Assembly: GCA_016124805.1 (NCBI GenBank)
Contig: WGND01000009.1
Coordinates: forward strand, 124,001-188,000
Source: Hyphomicrobiales bacterium
Lineage (GTDB): Bacteria > Pseudomonadota > Alphaproteobacteria > Parvibaculales > Parvibaculaceae
Direction: 5' to 3'
Length of the DNA stretch: 64,000 nucleotides
The notes under the pieces were generated by a model. It saw nothing but the letters and a program-made list of their open reading frames with translations. It was not told the DNA's origin and ran no database searches. Each line of letters opens with the position of its first letter. Position 1 is the first letter of the stretch. Positions 53,597 to 63,728 of this stretch are shown here, piece after piece. The position numbers and the translations under genes are program-made.

Positions 53597-55467
53597 ACGA
53601 CATATCTGCCTTTCATCGCCGTGACATGCTGCGCCTCATGGGGTCGGCGGCTGCCCTCGCGCTGCTACCCGCCAGACGCGCCCATGCGCAAAGCGTGACC
53701 GGCCAGCACGGGCTCTCCTTTTTCGGCGACCTGAAATATCCCAAAGGCTTTGCCCATTTCGATTATGTGAACCCTGCCGCGCCCAAGGGCGGCACGCTTT
53801 CCCAGATCGGACCGACGGCTGCCTATAATGCCGGCTTTGAAAGCTTCGACACGCTTAATGGCTATATCCTCAAGGGCAATGCAGCGCAGCGTCTCGACCT
53901 TCTTTTCGACACGCTCATGAGGCGCGCCTATGACGAGCCTGATGCACTTTATGGAATGGTCGCCGAGACCATCGACATCAGCCCGGACGGCAACACACTC
54001 ACCTTCCATCTGCGTGAGGCGGCCCGCTTCCATGACGGCACCAGGCTGACAGCCGAGGATGCCGCCTTCTCCTTCCAGCTTCTGAAGGACAAGGGCCATC
54101 CGCTCATCGCCTCCAATCTGCTTGAAGTTGAAAGCTTCAAGGCGGCGGACCCGCAAACACTCGTGATCACGCTCACCGGCAGACAGACCCGCGACCTGCC
54201 GCTTTTCATTGCCGGTTCCCTGCCCGTTTTCTCCAAGGCTTTCTATTCAAGCCATGACTTCGCCGACACGCTCGACAAGCCGCTCGGCAGCGGTCCCTAT
54301 CGCGTGGCCTCGGTTGATCCCGGTCGGCAGATCACCTATGAGCGCGTCGCCGATTATTGGGCGCGCGATCTCAATGTGAATATCGGCCAGTGGAATTTCG
54401 ATCAGTTGCAGTTTGAATATTTCCGTGACCGGACCGTCGGCTTTGAAGCCTTCGCCGCCCGGCAATATCTGCTGCGCGAGGAATTCACCTCCAAGGTCTG
54501 GGCCACGCAATATGATTTCCCGGCGGTCAAGGAAGGCAAGGTGCGCCTGCTCACCCTGCCTGATGCCACGCCGTCAGGCGCGCAGGGCTGGTTCATCAAT
54601 ACGCGGCGCGACAAATTCAAGGATGTCCGGGTGCGCGAGGCGATTGGTCTGGCCTTTGATTTTGAGTGGACCAACCGCAACATGTTCCACGATCTCTATC
54701 TGCGCACTTCAAGCTATTTTGAAAATTCGCCGATGAAGGCATCAGGCACACCCGATGCCGCCGAGCTCGCCTTGCTGGAACCCTTCCGCGATCAGCTTCC
54801 TGAGTCCGTTTTCGGCCCCGCCTACACAGCGCCCGTCAGCGATGGCAGCGGCAAGGATCGCCGCCTGTTGCGCCAGGCAGCCGGGCTTCTTGATGAGGCG
54901 GGCTGGCGCGTGGTGGATGGCCAGCGCCGCAACAATGCAGGCGAAGCGCTGACCATCGAAATTCTCGGCACCGACGCGCTCTGGGAGCGCATTGCGGGCA
55001 ATTACGTCCAGAACCTCAAGCTGCTCGGCATTGAAACCAGCTTGCGCACGGTTGATTCCGCGCAATATCAGGACCGACTCAAAAATTTCGATTTTGATCT
55101 CGCCGTGCAGCGCTTTTCCATGGGCCTCACGCCCGGCATTGAGACGCGCGGCTATCTCACCTCCAAATATGCCAATCTCTCCGGCAGCAACAATCTGCCC
55201 GGCATTGCCGATCCCGTTGTCGATGCGCTGGTGGAAACCATCATCGCCGCCGCCGACCGCCCCAGCCAGGAAACCGCCTGCAAGGCGCTGGACCGGGTGC
55301 TCCGGGCTGGCCATTATTGGGTGCCGCATTGGTATAAAGCGTCCCACACCCTTGCATTTTGGGACATCTATGCCTTTCCTGAGACGCAGGCGCGCTATGA
55401 TCGTGCCATCGAATCGACTTGGTGGGTTGATCCGGCAAAGGCCGAGCGTCTCGGCATCAAGGAATAA
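53593..55467 (+). CDS. Peptide ABC transporter substrate-binding protein 2 (YejA-like, twin-arginine signal)
   Basis: 624-residue paralogue of the preceding binding protein: both begin the mature part with GxSFFG-LKY-xxFxxFDYVNPxAP and share [22 protein letters not shown] and [11 protein letters not shown]. The signal is different: [10 protein letters not shown] is a twin-arginine motif followed by a weak hydrophobic stretch and AHAQ, suggesting export by Tat while gene 1 uses Sec. The start is a GTG that overlaps the upstream stop by 4 bp (GTGA). Two binding proteins may widen the substrate range of one transporter. Confidence 0.9.
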   Translation: MNDISAFHRRDMLRLMGSAAALALLPARRAHAQSVTGQHGLSFFGDLKYPKGFAHFDYVNPAAPKGGTLSQIGPTAAYNAGFESFDTLNGYILKGNAAQRLDLLFDTLMRRAYDEPDALYGMVAETIDISPDGNTLTFHLREAARFHDGTRLTAEDAAFSFQLLKDKGHPLIASNLLEVESFKAADPQTLVITLTGRQTRDLPLFIAGSLPVFSKAFYSSHDFADTLDKPLGSGPYRVASVDPGRQITYERVADYWARDLNVNIGQWNFDQLQFEYFRDRTVGFEAFAARQYLLREEFTSKVWATQYDFPAVKEGKVRLLTLPDATPSGAQGWFINTRRDKFKDVRVREAIGLAFDFEWTNRNMFHDLYLRTSSYFENSPMKASGTPDAAELALLEPFRDQLPESVFGPAYTAPVSDGSGKDRRLLRQAAGLLDEAGWRVVDGQRRNNAGEALTIEILGTDALWERIAGNYVQNLKLLGIETSLRTVDSAQYQDRLKNFDFDLAVQRFSMGLTPGIETRGYLTSKYANLSGSNNLPGIADPVVDALVETIIAAADRPSQETACKALDRVLRAGHYWVPHWYKASHTLAFWDIYAFPETQARYDRAIESTWWVDPAKAERLGIKE

Positions 55468-55469
55468 GC

Positions 55470-56579
55470 ATGTCTGCCTATATTGTCCGACGCCTGCTGC
55501 TGATGATTCCCACCATTCTGGGGATTCTCTTTGTCAGCTTCGTCATTGTGCAGTTTGCGCCGGGCGGGCCCATCGAGCAGATCATCGCCAAGCTTTCCGG
55601 TACCGAGATTTCGGCCACCGCGCGCTTTGGCGGCGGCACGGGCGGCGACTTTTCGCAACAGAATGCCGGCGGCGGGGCCGATCAGGCCATCAACAGCAAA
55701 TATCGCGGCGCGCAGGGGCTCGACCCCGCCTTCATCAAATCGCTCGAAGTGCAGTTCGGCTTCGACAAGCCCTGGTATGAGCGCTTCGGCAAAATGGTCT
55801 GGGACTATTCCCGCTTCCATTTCGGCACCAGCTATTTCCGCGATGTCAGCGTGTTGCAGCTTATCGGCGAAAAAATGCCGGTCTCCATTTCGCTCGGCCT
55901 CTGGACGACGCTGCTCACCTATTTCATTTCCATTCCGCTCGGCATCCGCAAGGCGGTGCAGGATGGCAGCCGTTTCGATACCTGGACCAGTGCCGTCATC
56001 ATCATCGGCTATGCCGTGCCGGGCTTTCTTTTTGCCGTCTTCCTGATTGTGCTTTTTGCCGGCGGTACCTTTTTCAGCATCTTCCCCTTGCGCGGGCTCG
56101 GCTCCGACAATTGGGAGACCTTGAGCCTTGGCGGCAAGGTGCTCGACTATCTTTGGCATCTGGTGCTACCCATTTCGGCTATGGTGATTGGCGGCTTTGC
56201 CACAACGACGCTGCTGACGAAAAATTCCTTCCTTGATGAAATCCGCAAGCAATATGTCGTCACCGCCCGCGCCAAGGGCCTTGCCGAACGCGATGTGCTT
56301 TATGGCCATGTCTTCCGCAATGCCATGCTGATCGTTATTGCCGGTTTTCCCGGCGCCTTTATCGGTGCCTTCTTCACCGGCGCGCTGCTGATCGAAACGA
56401 TTTTCTCGCTCGACGGGCTCGGCCTGCTTTCCTATGAGGCCATCGTCAATCGCGATTATCCCATCGTCTTTGCCACGCTCTATATCTTCGGCCTGATGGG
56501 GCTCGTCATCTCGCTCATCAGCGACCTCACCTATACATGGGTGGACCCGCGCATCGATTTTGAATCGCGGGAGGTCTGA
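55470..56579 (+). CDS. yejB: Peptide ABC transporter permease YejB
   Basis: 369-residue inner-membrane permease. It has an N-terminal helix ([24 protein letters not shown]), a periplasmic stretch rich in Gly ([22 protein letters not shown]), and the inner-membrane component domain with EAA-type motif [24 protein letters not shown]. It follows the second binding protein by 2 bp and pairs with the next permease. Role: uptake of oligopeptides such as microcin C-like compounds in the Yej systems studied. Confidence 0.92.
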   Translation: MSAYIVRRLLLMIPTILGILFVSFVIVQFAPGGPIEQIIAKLSGTEISATARFGGGTGGDFSQQNAGGGADQAINSKYRGAQGLDPAFIKSLEVQFGFDKPWYERFGKMVWDYSRFHFGTSYFRDVSVLQLIGEKMPVSISLGLWTTLLTYFISIPLGIRKAVQDGSRFDTWTSAVIIIGYAVPGFLFAVFLIVLFAGGTFFSIFPLRGLGSDNWETLSLGGKVLDYLWHLVLPISAMVIGGFATTTLLTKNSFLDEIRKQYVVTARAKGLAERDVLYGHVFRNAMLIVIAGFPGAFIGAFFTGALLIETIFSLDGLGLLSYEAIVNRDYPIVFATLYIFGLMGLVISLISDLTYTWVDPRIDFESREV

Positions 56580-56582
56580 GCC

Positions 56583-57659
56583 ATGTCCTCGCTTGATCTG
56601 CGCCGCAATCTCTTTGCCATCTTCCCGCCGATCCGCATCAGCCCGATCAATCAGCGGCGCTGGCGCAACTTCAAGGCCAACCGGCGCGGCTATTGGAGCC
56701 TCTGGATTTTTCTGGCGCTATTCTTCCTCTCGCTTTTTGCCGAATTCATCGCCAATGACCGTCCCTTCCTCGTTACCTATCAGGGCGAAGCCTATTTCCC
56801 CGTCTTTGCCGATTATCCCGAGACGACCTTTGGCGGCGAGTTTGAAACCAATGCCGATTATCGCGACCCTTATGTGCAGGACCTGATCAGACAGGATGGC
56901 GGCATCATGCTCTGGCCGCCCATCCGCTACAGCTATCAGACCATCAATCTCGATTTGCCCGTGCCGGCACCCGCCCCGCCCTCTGCCGAGAACCTGCTCG
57001 GCACGGATGATCAGGGCCGCGATGTGGTGGCGCGCCTGATTTATGGCTTCCGCATCTCGGTGCTTTTCGGCCTCGTGCTCACCATTCTCTCTTCCATCAT
57101 CGGCATTGCGGCCGGCGCGGTGCAGGGCTATTTCGGCGGCTGGACGGATTTGCTTTTCCAGCGTTTCATCGAAATCTGGACGAGCGTGCCCTCGCTCTAT
57201 CTGCTCATCATCATTGCCGCCGTCATCGCGCCCAATTTCTGGATCCTGCTTGGCATCCTGCTGCTGTTTTCATGGGTCTCGCTTGTCGGTGTGGTGCGCG
57301 CGGAATTCCTGCGCGGGCGCAATTTTGAATATGTGAAGGCAGCGCGCGCGCTCGGTCTCTCCAATGCCAAGATCATGTTCAAGCATCTGCTGCCCAATGC
57401 GATGGTTGCCACGCTCACCTTCATGCCCTTCATTCTGAATTCATCGATCACGACGCTGACCTCGCTAGACTTTTTGGGCTTCGGCCTGCCGCCCGGTTCC
57501 CCCTCGCTGGGTGAACTTCTCTCGCAGGGCAAGGCCAATCTGGAAGCACCCTGGCTCGGCCTCACCGGCTTCTTCTCCATCGCGATCATGCTGAGCCTGC
57601 TGATTTTTGTCGGTGAAGCCGTGCGCGATGCCTTTGATCCGCGCAAGGTGCTGCAATGA
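56583..57659 (+). CDS. yejE: Peptide ABC transporter permease YejE
   Basis: 358-residue permease and partner of YejB. The N-terminal basic segment INQRRWRNFKANRRGYWSL is followed by the first helix; the periplasmic part has VTYQGEAYFPVFADYPETTFGGEFETNADYRDPYV, typical of YejE. The membrane domain ends with the coupling motif YVKAARALGLSNAKIMFKHLLPN and [13 protein letters not shown]. The start lies 3 bp after yejB, and the stop overlaps the yejF start by 4 bp, so the proteins are probably produced together. Confidence 0.93.
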   Translation: MSSLDLRRNLFAIFPPIRISPINQRRWRNFKANRRGYWSLWIFLALFFLSLFAEFIANDRPFLVTYQGEAYFPVFADYPETTFGGEFETNADYRDPYVQDLIRQDGGIMLWPPIRYSYQTINLDLPVPAPAPPSAENLLGTDDQGRDVVARLIYGFRISVLFGLVLTILSSIIGIAAGAVQGYFGGWTDLLFQRFIEIWTSVPSLYLLIIIAAVIAPNFWILLGILLLFSWVSLVGVVRAEFLRGRNFEYVKAARALGLSNAKIMFKHLLPNAMVATLTFMPFILNSSITTLTSLDFLGFGLPPGSPSLGELLSQGKANLEAPWLGLTGFFSIAIMLSLLIFVGEAVRDAFDPRKVLQ

Positions 57660-59284
57660 GCGGTCCCCTGATCAGCGTGAAGGAGCTCTCGGTCGCCTTC
57701 ACCTCCGACGGGCAGGAAACGCTCGCGGTGGACAGCATCTCCTTCGACATCGAGCCCGGTGAGACGCTTGCCCTTGTCGGCGAGTCAGGCTCGGGCAAAT
57801 CGGTTTCGGCGCTCTCGATCCTGCAATTGCTGCCCTATCCGCAGGCGCTGCATCCCTCAGGCAGCATCACCTTTGAGGGACGCAATCTGGTCGGCGCAAG
57901 TGAGACGGAGCTCCGCAAGATACGCGGCAACCGCATCACCATGGTCTTTCAGGAGCCCATGACCTCGCTCAATCCGCTGCATACGATTGAAAGACAAGTC
58001 GGCGAAGTGCTGACCCTGCACAAGGGCATGCGCGGCCCCGCCGTGCAGAAGCGCGTGTTGGAACTGCTGCATCGCGTCGGCATTCCCAATGCTGAAGAGC
58101 GCCTCAATGCCTATCCCCATCAGCTCTCCGGCGGCCAGCGCCAGCGCGTGATGATTGCCATGGCGCTGGCCAATGAGCCTGATCTGCTGATTGCCGACGA
58201 ACCCACCACCGCGCTTGATGTGACGGTGCAGGCGCAGATTCTGGACCTGCTGCAGGAACTCAAACGCGAGATGGGCATGGCGCTGCTGCTCATCACCCAT
58301 GATCTCGGCATTGTCCGCAAAATGGCAGACCGCGTCTGCGTCATGACCAACGGTCAGATCGTTGAGGAAGGCCCTGCCGAGCAGATATTCACGCAACCCG
58401 CGCATGAATATACGCAGCATCTTCTTGCCGCCGAACCCAAGGGCCGCCCGCCCGCCAGCCATGAAGACACGCCGGTCATCATGGAAGCCGACCATCTCAA
58501 GGTCTGGTTTCCGATCCGGGCCGGGCTGCTGCGCAAGACCATCGGCCATATCAAGGCCGTGGATGATGTCTCCTTCAAGCTGCATGCAAAGCGCACGCTG
58601 GGCGTTGTCGGTGAATCAGGCTCGGGCAAGACAACACTTGGTCTGGCGCTTTTGCGTCTCATTTCGAGTGAAGGCGGCATCCGTTTTGACGGACGCAATA
58701 TTCAGGGCGAAGCCTCCAAGGCATTGCGACCTTTACGGCGCCACATGCAGATCGTCTTTCAGGACCCTTTCGGCTCGCTCAGCCCGCGCATGTCGGTTGG
58801 CAGCATTGTCGAGGAAGGTCTGCTGATCCAGATGCCCGACCTCAAGCCCGATGCCCGCCGCCAGCTTGTCAGCGAGGCGCTGGCCGAGGTTGGCCTTGAC
58901 CCTGATACACAGGACCGCTACCCGCATGAATTTTCCGGTGGCCAGCGCCAGCGCATCGCGATTGCGCGGGCCATGGCGCTCAAGCCGCGCTTTGTCATGC
59001 TGGATGAACCCACCAGTGCGCTCGACATGTCGGTGCAGGCGCAGATTGTCGATCTGCTGCGCGACCTGCAGACGCGGCATGGCCTTGCCTATCTCTTCAT
59101 CAGCCATGATCTGAAAGTTGTGCGCGCGCTCGCCGACGACATCATCGTCATGCGCGACGGCAAGGTGGTGGAAGCAGGCAGCGCCGATAAGATATTTGAC
59201 GCGCCTGAAACCGGTTATACCAGGGCGCTGATGGCCGCCGCCTTTGATCTGGCCGCTGCCCCGGCTGGCACTGTTGCCTCCTGA
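57656..59284 (+). CDS. yejF: Peptide ABC transporter ATP-binding protein YejF (two ATPase domains)
   Basis: 542-residue fused ATPase with two nucleotide-binding domains. The first has Walker [13 protein letters not shown], signature [15 protein letters not shown], Walker [13 protein letters not shown]; the second has [31 protein letters not shown] and [11 protein letters not shown]. Both also carry oligopeptide/dipeptide C-terminal regions. It powers the Yej importer with yejB/yejE. The start overlaps yejE by 4 bp. The next gene converges directly, with no base between the two stop codons. Confidence 0.94.
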   Translation: MSGPLISVKELSVAFTSDGQETLAVDSISFDIEPGETLALVGESGSGKSVSALSILQLLPYPQALHPSGSITFEGRNLVGASETELRKIRGNRITMVFQEPMTSLNPLHTIERQVGEVLTLHKGMRGPAVQKRVLELLHRVGIPNAEERLNAYPHQLSGGQRQRVMIAMALANEPDLLIADEPTTALDVTVQAQILDLLQELKREMGMALLLITHDLGIVRKMADRVCVMTNGQIVEEGPAEQIFTQPAHEYTQHLLAAEPKGRPPASHEDTPVIMEADHLKVWFPIRAGLLRKTIGHIKAVDDVSFKLHAKRTLGVVGESGSGKTTLGLALLRLISSEGGIRFDGRNIQGEASKALRPLRRHMQIVFQDPFGSLSPRMSVGSIVEEGLLIQMPDLKPDARRQLVSEALAEVGLDPDTQDRYPHEFSGGQRQRIAIARAMALKPRFVMLDEPTSALDMSVQAQIVDLLRDLQTRHGLAYLFISHDLKVVRALADDIIVMRDGKVVEAGSADKIFDAPETGYTRALMAAAFDLAAAPAGTVAS

Positions 59285-59704
59285 TCAGGCCTGTACGCGG
59301 AATGTCGCATTGGCCCGCGCAATCGGCGTGCCGTCGGCTGTCACCAGCGCATCGACAAATCCCATATTCTTGCCCGCCCGGATCACACGCGGTGTCACCT
59401 GCACCCATTGGCCGAGCTTGCCCGCGGCCAGATAATCAATATTCAGGCTCACCGTCACGGCGCCGCCTTTCGGCGTCTCGTTATTTTCGGCATAGGTCAG
59501 CACATAGCTGAGGCCCATAGCATTGTCGGCCAATGACGCGATAACGCCGCCATGCATCAGGCCGCGCGAGTTGCAATGCGCCGCGCGCAGTTCCAGTCCC
59601 AGTTCAAGGATGCCACCATTCTGTCGCGAATAGAGCGGCTCCCATGGATCGGTGACAGCGCTTTTGCGGAAATGCGGCGCAAAGCCCTCCGGCAGCTTCG
59701 GCAT
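59285..59704 (-). CDS. PaaI-type hotdog-fold thioesterase
   Basis: 139-residue hotdog thioesterase, likely on aromatic or medium-chain acyl-CoA. It keeps the catalytic block in NSRGLMHGGVIASLADNAMG (HGG with the following Asp) and VTVSLNIDYLAAGKLGQWVQVTP. It is unrelated in sequence detail to the thioesterase at 24888, which lacks HGG. The ATG at 59704 has GAGGG 6 nt upstream. It lies immediately downstream of the DUF2855 gene (9 bp), so the two are likely cotranscribed. Confidence 0.87.
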   Translation of the reverse strand: MPKLPEGFAPHFRKSAVTDPWEPLYSRQNGGILELGLELRAAHCNSRGLMHGGVIASLADNAMGLSYVLTYAENNETPKGGAVTVSLNIDYLAAGKLGQWVQVTPRVIRAGKNMGFVDALVTADGTPIARANATFRVQA

Positions 59705-59713
59705 CACATGCCC

Positions 59714-60811
59714 TCACATCAGAAAGATATAGCCCTTGTCCGGCGGGCATTTGCCGTTGAGCACGGCGGCATAGGCCTTGGCAATCTCGGCTTGCCCCTT
59801 TTTTTCTTCAATGCCGAACCAGCCCGAGGCAGCGGTCACAAATTCTTTCAGCGCGCCTTGCGTGCGGGCATCAAATTCCTCGCGCCCCCAATCCTTGTTG
59901 CGCTTCACGATGCGGTCCGGCGCAAAGAAGAATTCCGGATGGGGGCCGGGCAGATCAGACGCACGACCACCTTCTTCCCAATGCGTGCCGCCCACGACAA
60001 GGCTGAATTTCAGCTTGTCACCAAAATGATGATGGATGCGCGAGCGCGTCTCGATGCTGCCCGCCATGTCGACAAAAAGGGCATCATCAAGTGTGGCCTT
60101 TTCGATGTCGTCATAGCTCAGCACTTCATCATACCAGCCCGTGCTTTTCACAAAATCGCGGCTTGCTGCAGAGGTCAGGCCCACAACCTTGATGCCCTGC
60201 GCCCTGCGCTTGGCCAGCGCCCAGGCCAGACCCAGCGATGTCTTGCTCGACGCGCTGGAAAGGATCACGCGTTTGGCGCCGAAAAAGCCTTTCTCGTCGA
60301 GAAAATCATCAATCAGGAACGAGGTGATCAGCAGCGGCCAGAGCACGGCATTGTTGTCTTCGGCGCGCGCATCAAGCGCGGAGGCTGCGGGCAGACGCGT
60401 ATATTTGTTATAGGCAGGTGCCAGTCCGGCGCGATGGGCCGAGGCATCGACCAGCGCGTCGGGCTTCACGCGCGAGGCTTCGATTTTCAGATAGCTCGAC
60501 ATGGGGAAATAGCCAAAGAGCCTTTCGCCCACATTCACATCCGGATGTTTTGACTGCACGACCTGCGCATAACCCCAGACGGGAATGCGACCCCAGCCCT
60601 CAGGGGCGGGAAAGAAGGTCCAGTATTTCATGGCATCGCCATAGGCCGCATAGGTGATGTTGTTGGAGGTGAAGGCAAAGCGCTCCACCTTCACCAGAAT
60701 ATCGCCGTCCTTGAGTTCGGTGTCTGCCGTGGTCGCCGAGGGCACGATCTCGCTCTTGTGCAGATCACCCTTGCTCACCTGAAAATCCCAGGCCATGCCC
60801 GTATCACTCAT
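59714..60811 (-). CDS. DUF2855 family protein (MDR/quinone reductase-like)
   Basis: 365-residue protein matching DUF2855. It resembles a medium-chain dehydrogenase fold in outline: VERFAFTSNNITYAAYGDAMKYW near the N terminus, PVWGYAQVVQSKHPDVNVGERLFGYFPM, and VILSSASSKTSLGLAWALAKRR, which corresponds to a nucleotide-binding segment although the classical GxGxxG is missing. The last part with WGREEFDARTQGALKEF is family-specific. Enzyme activity is unproven. It is adjacent to a thioesterase gene on the same strand, so a role in acyl or aromatic metabolism is possible. Confidence 0.83.
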   Translation of the reverse strand: MSDTGMAWDFQVSKGDLHKSEIVPSATTADTELKDGDILVKVERFAFTSNNITYAAYGDAMKYWTFFPAPEGWGRIPVWGYAQVVQSKHPDVNVGERLFGYFPMSSYLKIEASRVKPDALVDASAHRAGLAPAYNKYTRLPAASALDARAEDNNAVLWPLLITSFLIDDFLDEKGFFGAKRVILSSASSKTSLGLAWALAKRRAQGIKVVGLTSAASRDFVKSTGWYDEVLSYDDIEKATLDDALFVDMAGSIETRSRIHHHFGDKLKFSLVVGGTHWEEGGRASDLPGPHPEFFFAPDRIVKRNKDWGREEFDARTQGALKEFVTAASGWFGIEEKKGQAEIAKAYAAVLNGKCPPDKGYIFLM

Positions 60812-60899
60812 GAAAATCTCCCTTGTCGGACGCCTGTGTCAGCGCCTCTGCCATTCCGTCAATTGCATGTGCCAAGCATATAGGCACGACGTCACGCGA

Positions 60900-61757
60900 T
60901 TACAGCCTCTTGATCGAGGTCACATGGCCCGAGGCGCGCGCAATCCGCGTCATCGCAATATCAAGCCGCTCAATGGCGACGCGCATGTGATGGCCATTGG
61001 CATGGATGAGCCGCTGGTCATCCACCATGATGCCGACATGCCCCTTCCAGAACACCAGATCGCCGCGCTTGAGCGTCGTGAAATCAAGTGGTTCGGGCAG
61101 CGCTTCGCCGAGCGTGGCTTCCTGCATGTCCGTGTCGCGCAAAGATGTAATCCCGGCGCGCTCGAGTGCCAGCTGCACAAGGCCCGAACAATCCATGCCC
61201 ATCGTGTCGCGGCCGCCCCAGAGATAGGGCACACCTAGAAATTCCTCGGCCACCGCCACATAGTCGCGCACATGCGAGCCGACAGGTGCGATATGCGCGG
61301 TGAAGATCCAGCCGCCGCGTTCAAGTTCGCTATATTCGCCGCTCGCGCCGGTCACGCGCAATTTGGCATTCATGCCGAGCGGAATGGCGGGGCGTGTTTT
61401 CAGGTCAGGCTTGGGATAGATGAAGCTGCGAAGCGCCACGACCTGATGCGTGGCGCGATAAGGCCGCGAGCCAAGCTGCTTGGCGTCCACATAGCCGACA
61501 TAGTCATCAAGTACGGATTGCCCCCAGGCCCATCCGCCCTCTTCCTCATAGACGCGGAAAATCTCGCCAAAGAGAAGCTGGGTGTCCATCGGGGCGTCCG
61601 GCTGCGCCCGCCGCAGCAGGGGCGCGACGGGCACGATCACCTGCCGGTCCGTGCCCTCGACAAAACAGTCAGCCTTCACCTCGCCGCGCAGATGGGCGGC
61701 GGCCAGGTCTTCACGATAGGGATTCAACCTGCGGTCCGGACCGCCATCACGACTCAT
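60900..61757 (-). CDS. NlpC/P60 family cysteine peptidase with SH3-type domains
   Basis: 285-residue protein: bacterial SH3-like region at about 40-155 (QLLFGEIFRVYEEEGGWAWGQSVLDDYVGYV), then the NlpC/P60 catalytic domain with catalytic Cys in MGMDCSGLVQLAL, His in GHVGIMVDD and a third polar residue in IHANGHHMRV. It probably cleaves peptidoglycan or gamma-D-Glu-containing peptides. No signal peptide is visible, so it may act on imported muropeptides in the cytoplasm. The start overlaps the MarR stop by 4 bp (ATGA), and a leucyl aminopeptidase lies upstream; together they suggest murein peptide recycling. Confidence 0.9.
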   Translation of the reverse strand: MSRDGGPDRRLNPYREDLAAAHLRGEVKADCFVEGTDRQVIVPVAPLLRRAQPDAPMDTQLLFGEIFRVYEEEGGWAWGQSVLDDYVGYVDAKQLGSRPYRATHQVVALRSFIYPKPDLKTRPAIPLGMNAKLRVTGASGEYSELERGGWIFTAHIAPVGSHVRDYVAVAEEFLGVPYLWGGRDTMGMDCSGLVQLALERAGITSLRDTDMQEATLGEALPEPLDFTTLKRGDLVFWKGHVGIMVDDQRLIHANGHHMRVAIERLDIAMTRIARASGHVTSIKRL

Positions 61758-62095
61758 ACGGGCAGCTTGCTCGAAACATTGGTGATGAGGGTGGCAAAGT
61801 CATTCATGAAGCAGGTGCCTTTCTCGGTCGGCTGAACCAGAACATTGCGCCGGTCGGTCTCGTCGCGCCGCCGCCGGAGCAGATCGAGTCCGCTCAATGT
61901 GTCCAGCGCGCGTGTGATGGCGGGTTTGGAAACCCCCAGCACTGTCGACAATCCACGCACGGTATGGGGTGGCGGATCAATATAGATCGTCAACAAGATA
62001 GCCAGTTGGCGCGAGGAAAGATCGGGTCCCTCGCCCTTCACTGTTTCGCGAAGGACATCATGCCAAAGGGCCAATGCCTGTTCGCTATTCATCAT
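61754..62095 (-). CDS. MarR-family winged helix regulator
   Basis: 113-residue regulator. The winged helix is seen as SSRQLAILLTIYIDPPPHTVRGLSTVLGVSKPAITRALDTLSGLDLLRRRRDETDRRNVLVQPTEKG, with the DxRxxxv wing typical of MarR. The remaining helices are short, so dimerisation relies on the N- and C-terminal segments. The start could be ATG at 62095 or 62092. It sits between the aminopeptidase and NlpC/P60 genes on the same strand with a 4-bp overlap with the latter. Its ligand is unknown. Confidence 0.85.
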   Translation of the reverse strand: MMNSEQALALWHDVLRETVKGEGPDLSSRQLAILLTIYIDPPPHTVRGLSTVLGVSKPAITRALDTLSGLDLLRRRRDETDRRNVLVQPTEKGTCFMNDFATLITNVSSKLPV

Positions 62096-62241
62096 CTGTC
62101 CCACGCCATCGCCTCCCGCGACAGCTCCACCGCTGCCCGCATGGCGGACAACAATGAAGACTTTCCAGCCTGGTTCACGCCTCCCCGCGCTGCCCCTGCT
62201 GGATCCTGTTCAGTTTATCGGTGACAGCGGCCCGCGCAAGC

Positions 62242-63615
62242 CTAGCCGTAACGCTGGCAGATCAAATGATAGAGCGCTCGGATCGCATAGGCTTCGCCAC
62301 CGACAGGCCGTCCCGGCTTGGGCTTGGGGGCCCAGCCGTAAATATCGAAATGGGCATAGGCCTTGGCCTTTTCCACAAAGCGCCGCAGAAACAGCGCTGC
62401 GGTAATGCAGCCGGCAAAGGCACCATCTGAAATGTGATTGACGTCGGCAATCTTGCTGTCGAGCCATGAATCATAAGGCGACCAGAAGGGCATGCGCCAG
62501 ACCGGATCGGCGCAGGCGCGCGCGGCGGCTTCAAGATCGCTCGCCAGCGCGTCATTATCGGTAAAATAGGGCGGCAGCTCGGGGCCGAGTGCCGTACGCG
62601 CCGCGCCCGTCAATGTCGCCATGTCGATCAGCAGATCGGGTGCCTCGCTATCGGCTTCGGCCAGCGCATCAGCTAGGATGAGCCGGCCTTCCGCATCCGT
62701 GTTGCCGATCTCGACAGTCAGCCCCTTACGGCTCTGGAGCACATCGCCGGGCCGAAAAGCATTGCCGCCAATGGCATTCTCCACCGCCGGGATCAGCAGG
62801 CGCAGGCGCACATCAAGGCCCTTGTCCATGATGAGCTGCGCCAGCGCCAGCGTGGCGGCCGCCCCGCCCATATCCTTTTTCATCAGCAGCATGGCGCTTG
62901 ACGGCTTCAAGTCGAGCCCGCCCGTGTCGAAGGAAACGCCCTTGCCCACCAGCGTCACTTTGGGCGCATCGGCGCGGCCCCATGTCATGTCGATCAGACG
63001 GGGCGCCACATCGGATGCCCGCCCCACGGCATGCACCATGGGATAGTTGCGCGTCAGCAAATCCTCACCAAGGATGACATGGGTGCTCGCGCCATATTGC
63101 GTCGCGACGGCCATGACAGCCTTTTCAATATCGGCCGGTGTCATGTCAGCGGCAGGCGTGTTGATGAGATCGCGCACCAGAAAGACGGCGCGCGCCAGAC
63201 GGCTGACTTCTTCGCCATCGACACTGTCGGGCAGCACAAGGCGCGGCCATTCGCGTGTCTTGCCGCTATAGCGGGTGAAGCGATAGGTCCCGAGCGCATA
63301 GCCGAGCGCCGCCTTGGCGGGGTCTGCCGCACTCTGCCCGGCAAAGCGATAATCACCTTGAGGCAAAGCTCCGGGCAAGGCACCGGTCAAAAAGGGATCG
63401 GCGGCCTCGCCCAACCCGAGCAGCACGCCGGAAAGCCCCCCCGAACCATCGGGCAGCAGCAGCACCTTGCCCGCCTCGCCCTTGAAGCCGGATGTTTCGA
63501 CCCAGGCCGCACCTGCCCCGGCATGGGAGGCGCACCAGCCCTCCACATCGCGCGATGGCACCAGCCACACAGGCGTTGCCGCCACATCCTTGCGGGTCAC
63601 AAAAAATTCGAGCAC
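62242..63615 (-). CDS. Leucyl aminopeptidase (M17 family)
   Basis: 457-residue dizinc aminopeptidase. The catalytic domain holds VTLVGKGVSFDTGGLDLKPSSAMLLMKKDMGGAAA and the M17 signature NTDAEGRLILADAL, with metal ligands (Lys, Asp, Asp, Glu) in place. The N-terminal domain is divergent. The GTG at 63615 has AGGGGA 6 nt upstream; an earlier TTG at 63636 is less likely. It leads the run to MarR and NlpC/P60 genes and is divergent from the glutathione transferase gene. Confidence 0.93.
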   Translation of the reverse strand: MLEFFVTRKDVAATPVWLVPSRDVEGWCASHAGAGAAWVETSGFKGEAGKVLLLPDGSGGLSGVLLGLGEAADPFLTGALPGALPQGDYRFAGQSAADPAKAALGYALGTYRFTRYSGKTREWPRLVLPDSVDGEEVSRLARAVFLVRDLINTPAADMTPADIEKAVMAVATQYGASTHVILGEDLLTRNYPMVHAVGRASDVAPRLIDMTWGRADAPKVTLVGKGVSFDTGGLDLKPSSAMLLMKKDMGGAAATLALAQLIMDKGLDVRLRLLIPAVENAIGGNAFRPGDVLQSRKGLTVEIGNTDAEGRLILADALAEADSEAPDLLIDMATLTGAARTALGPELPPYFTDNDALASDLEAAARACADPVWRMPFWSPYDSWLDSKIADVNHISDGAFAGCITAALFLRRFVEKAKAYAHFDIYGWAPKPKPGRPVGGEAYAIRALYHLICQRYG

Positions 63616-63728
63616 GACTTGTCCCCTGACACCCAATATGGGAATGATTTTCGAGCCTTGAGACCTTATAGAGGGACCTTGAAGGCTGCAACGCGCTTGG
63701 GCCCCGCTTCATGATCTAGGGTGCGACA

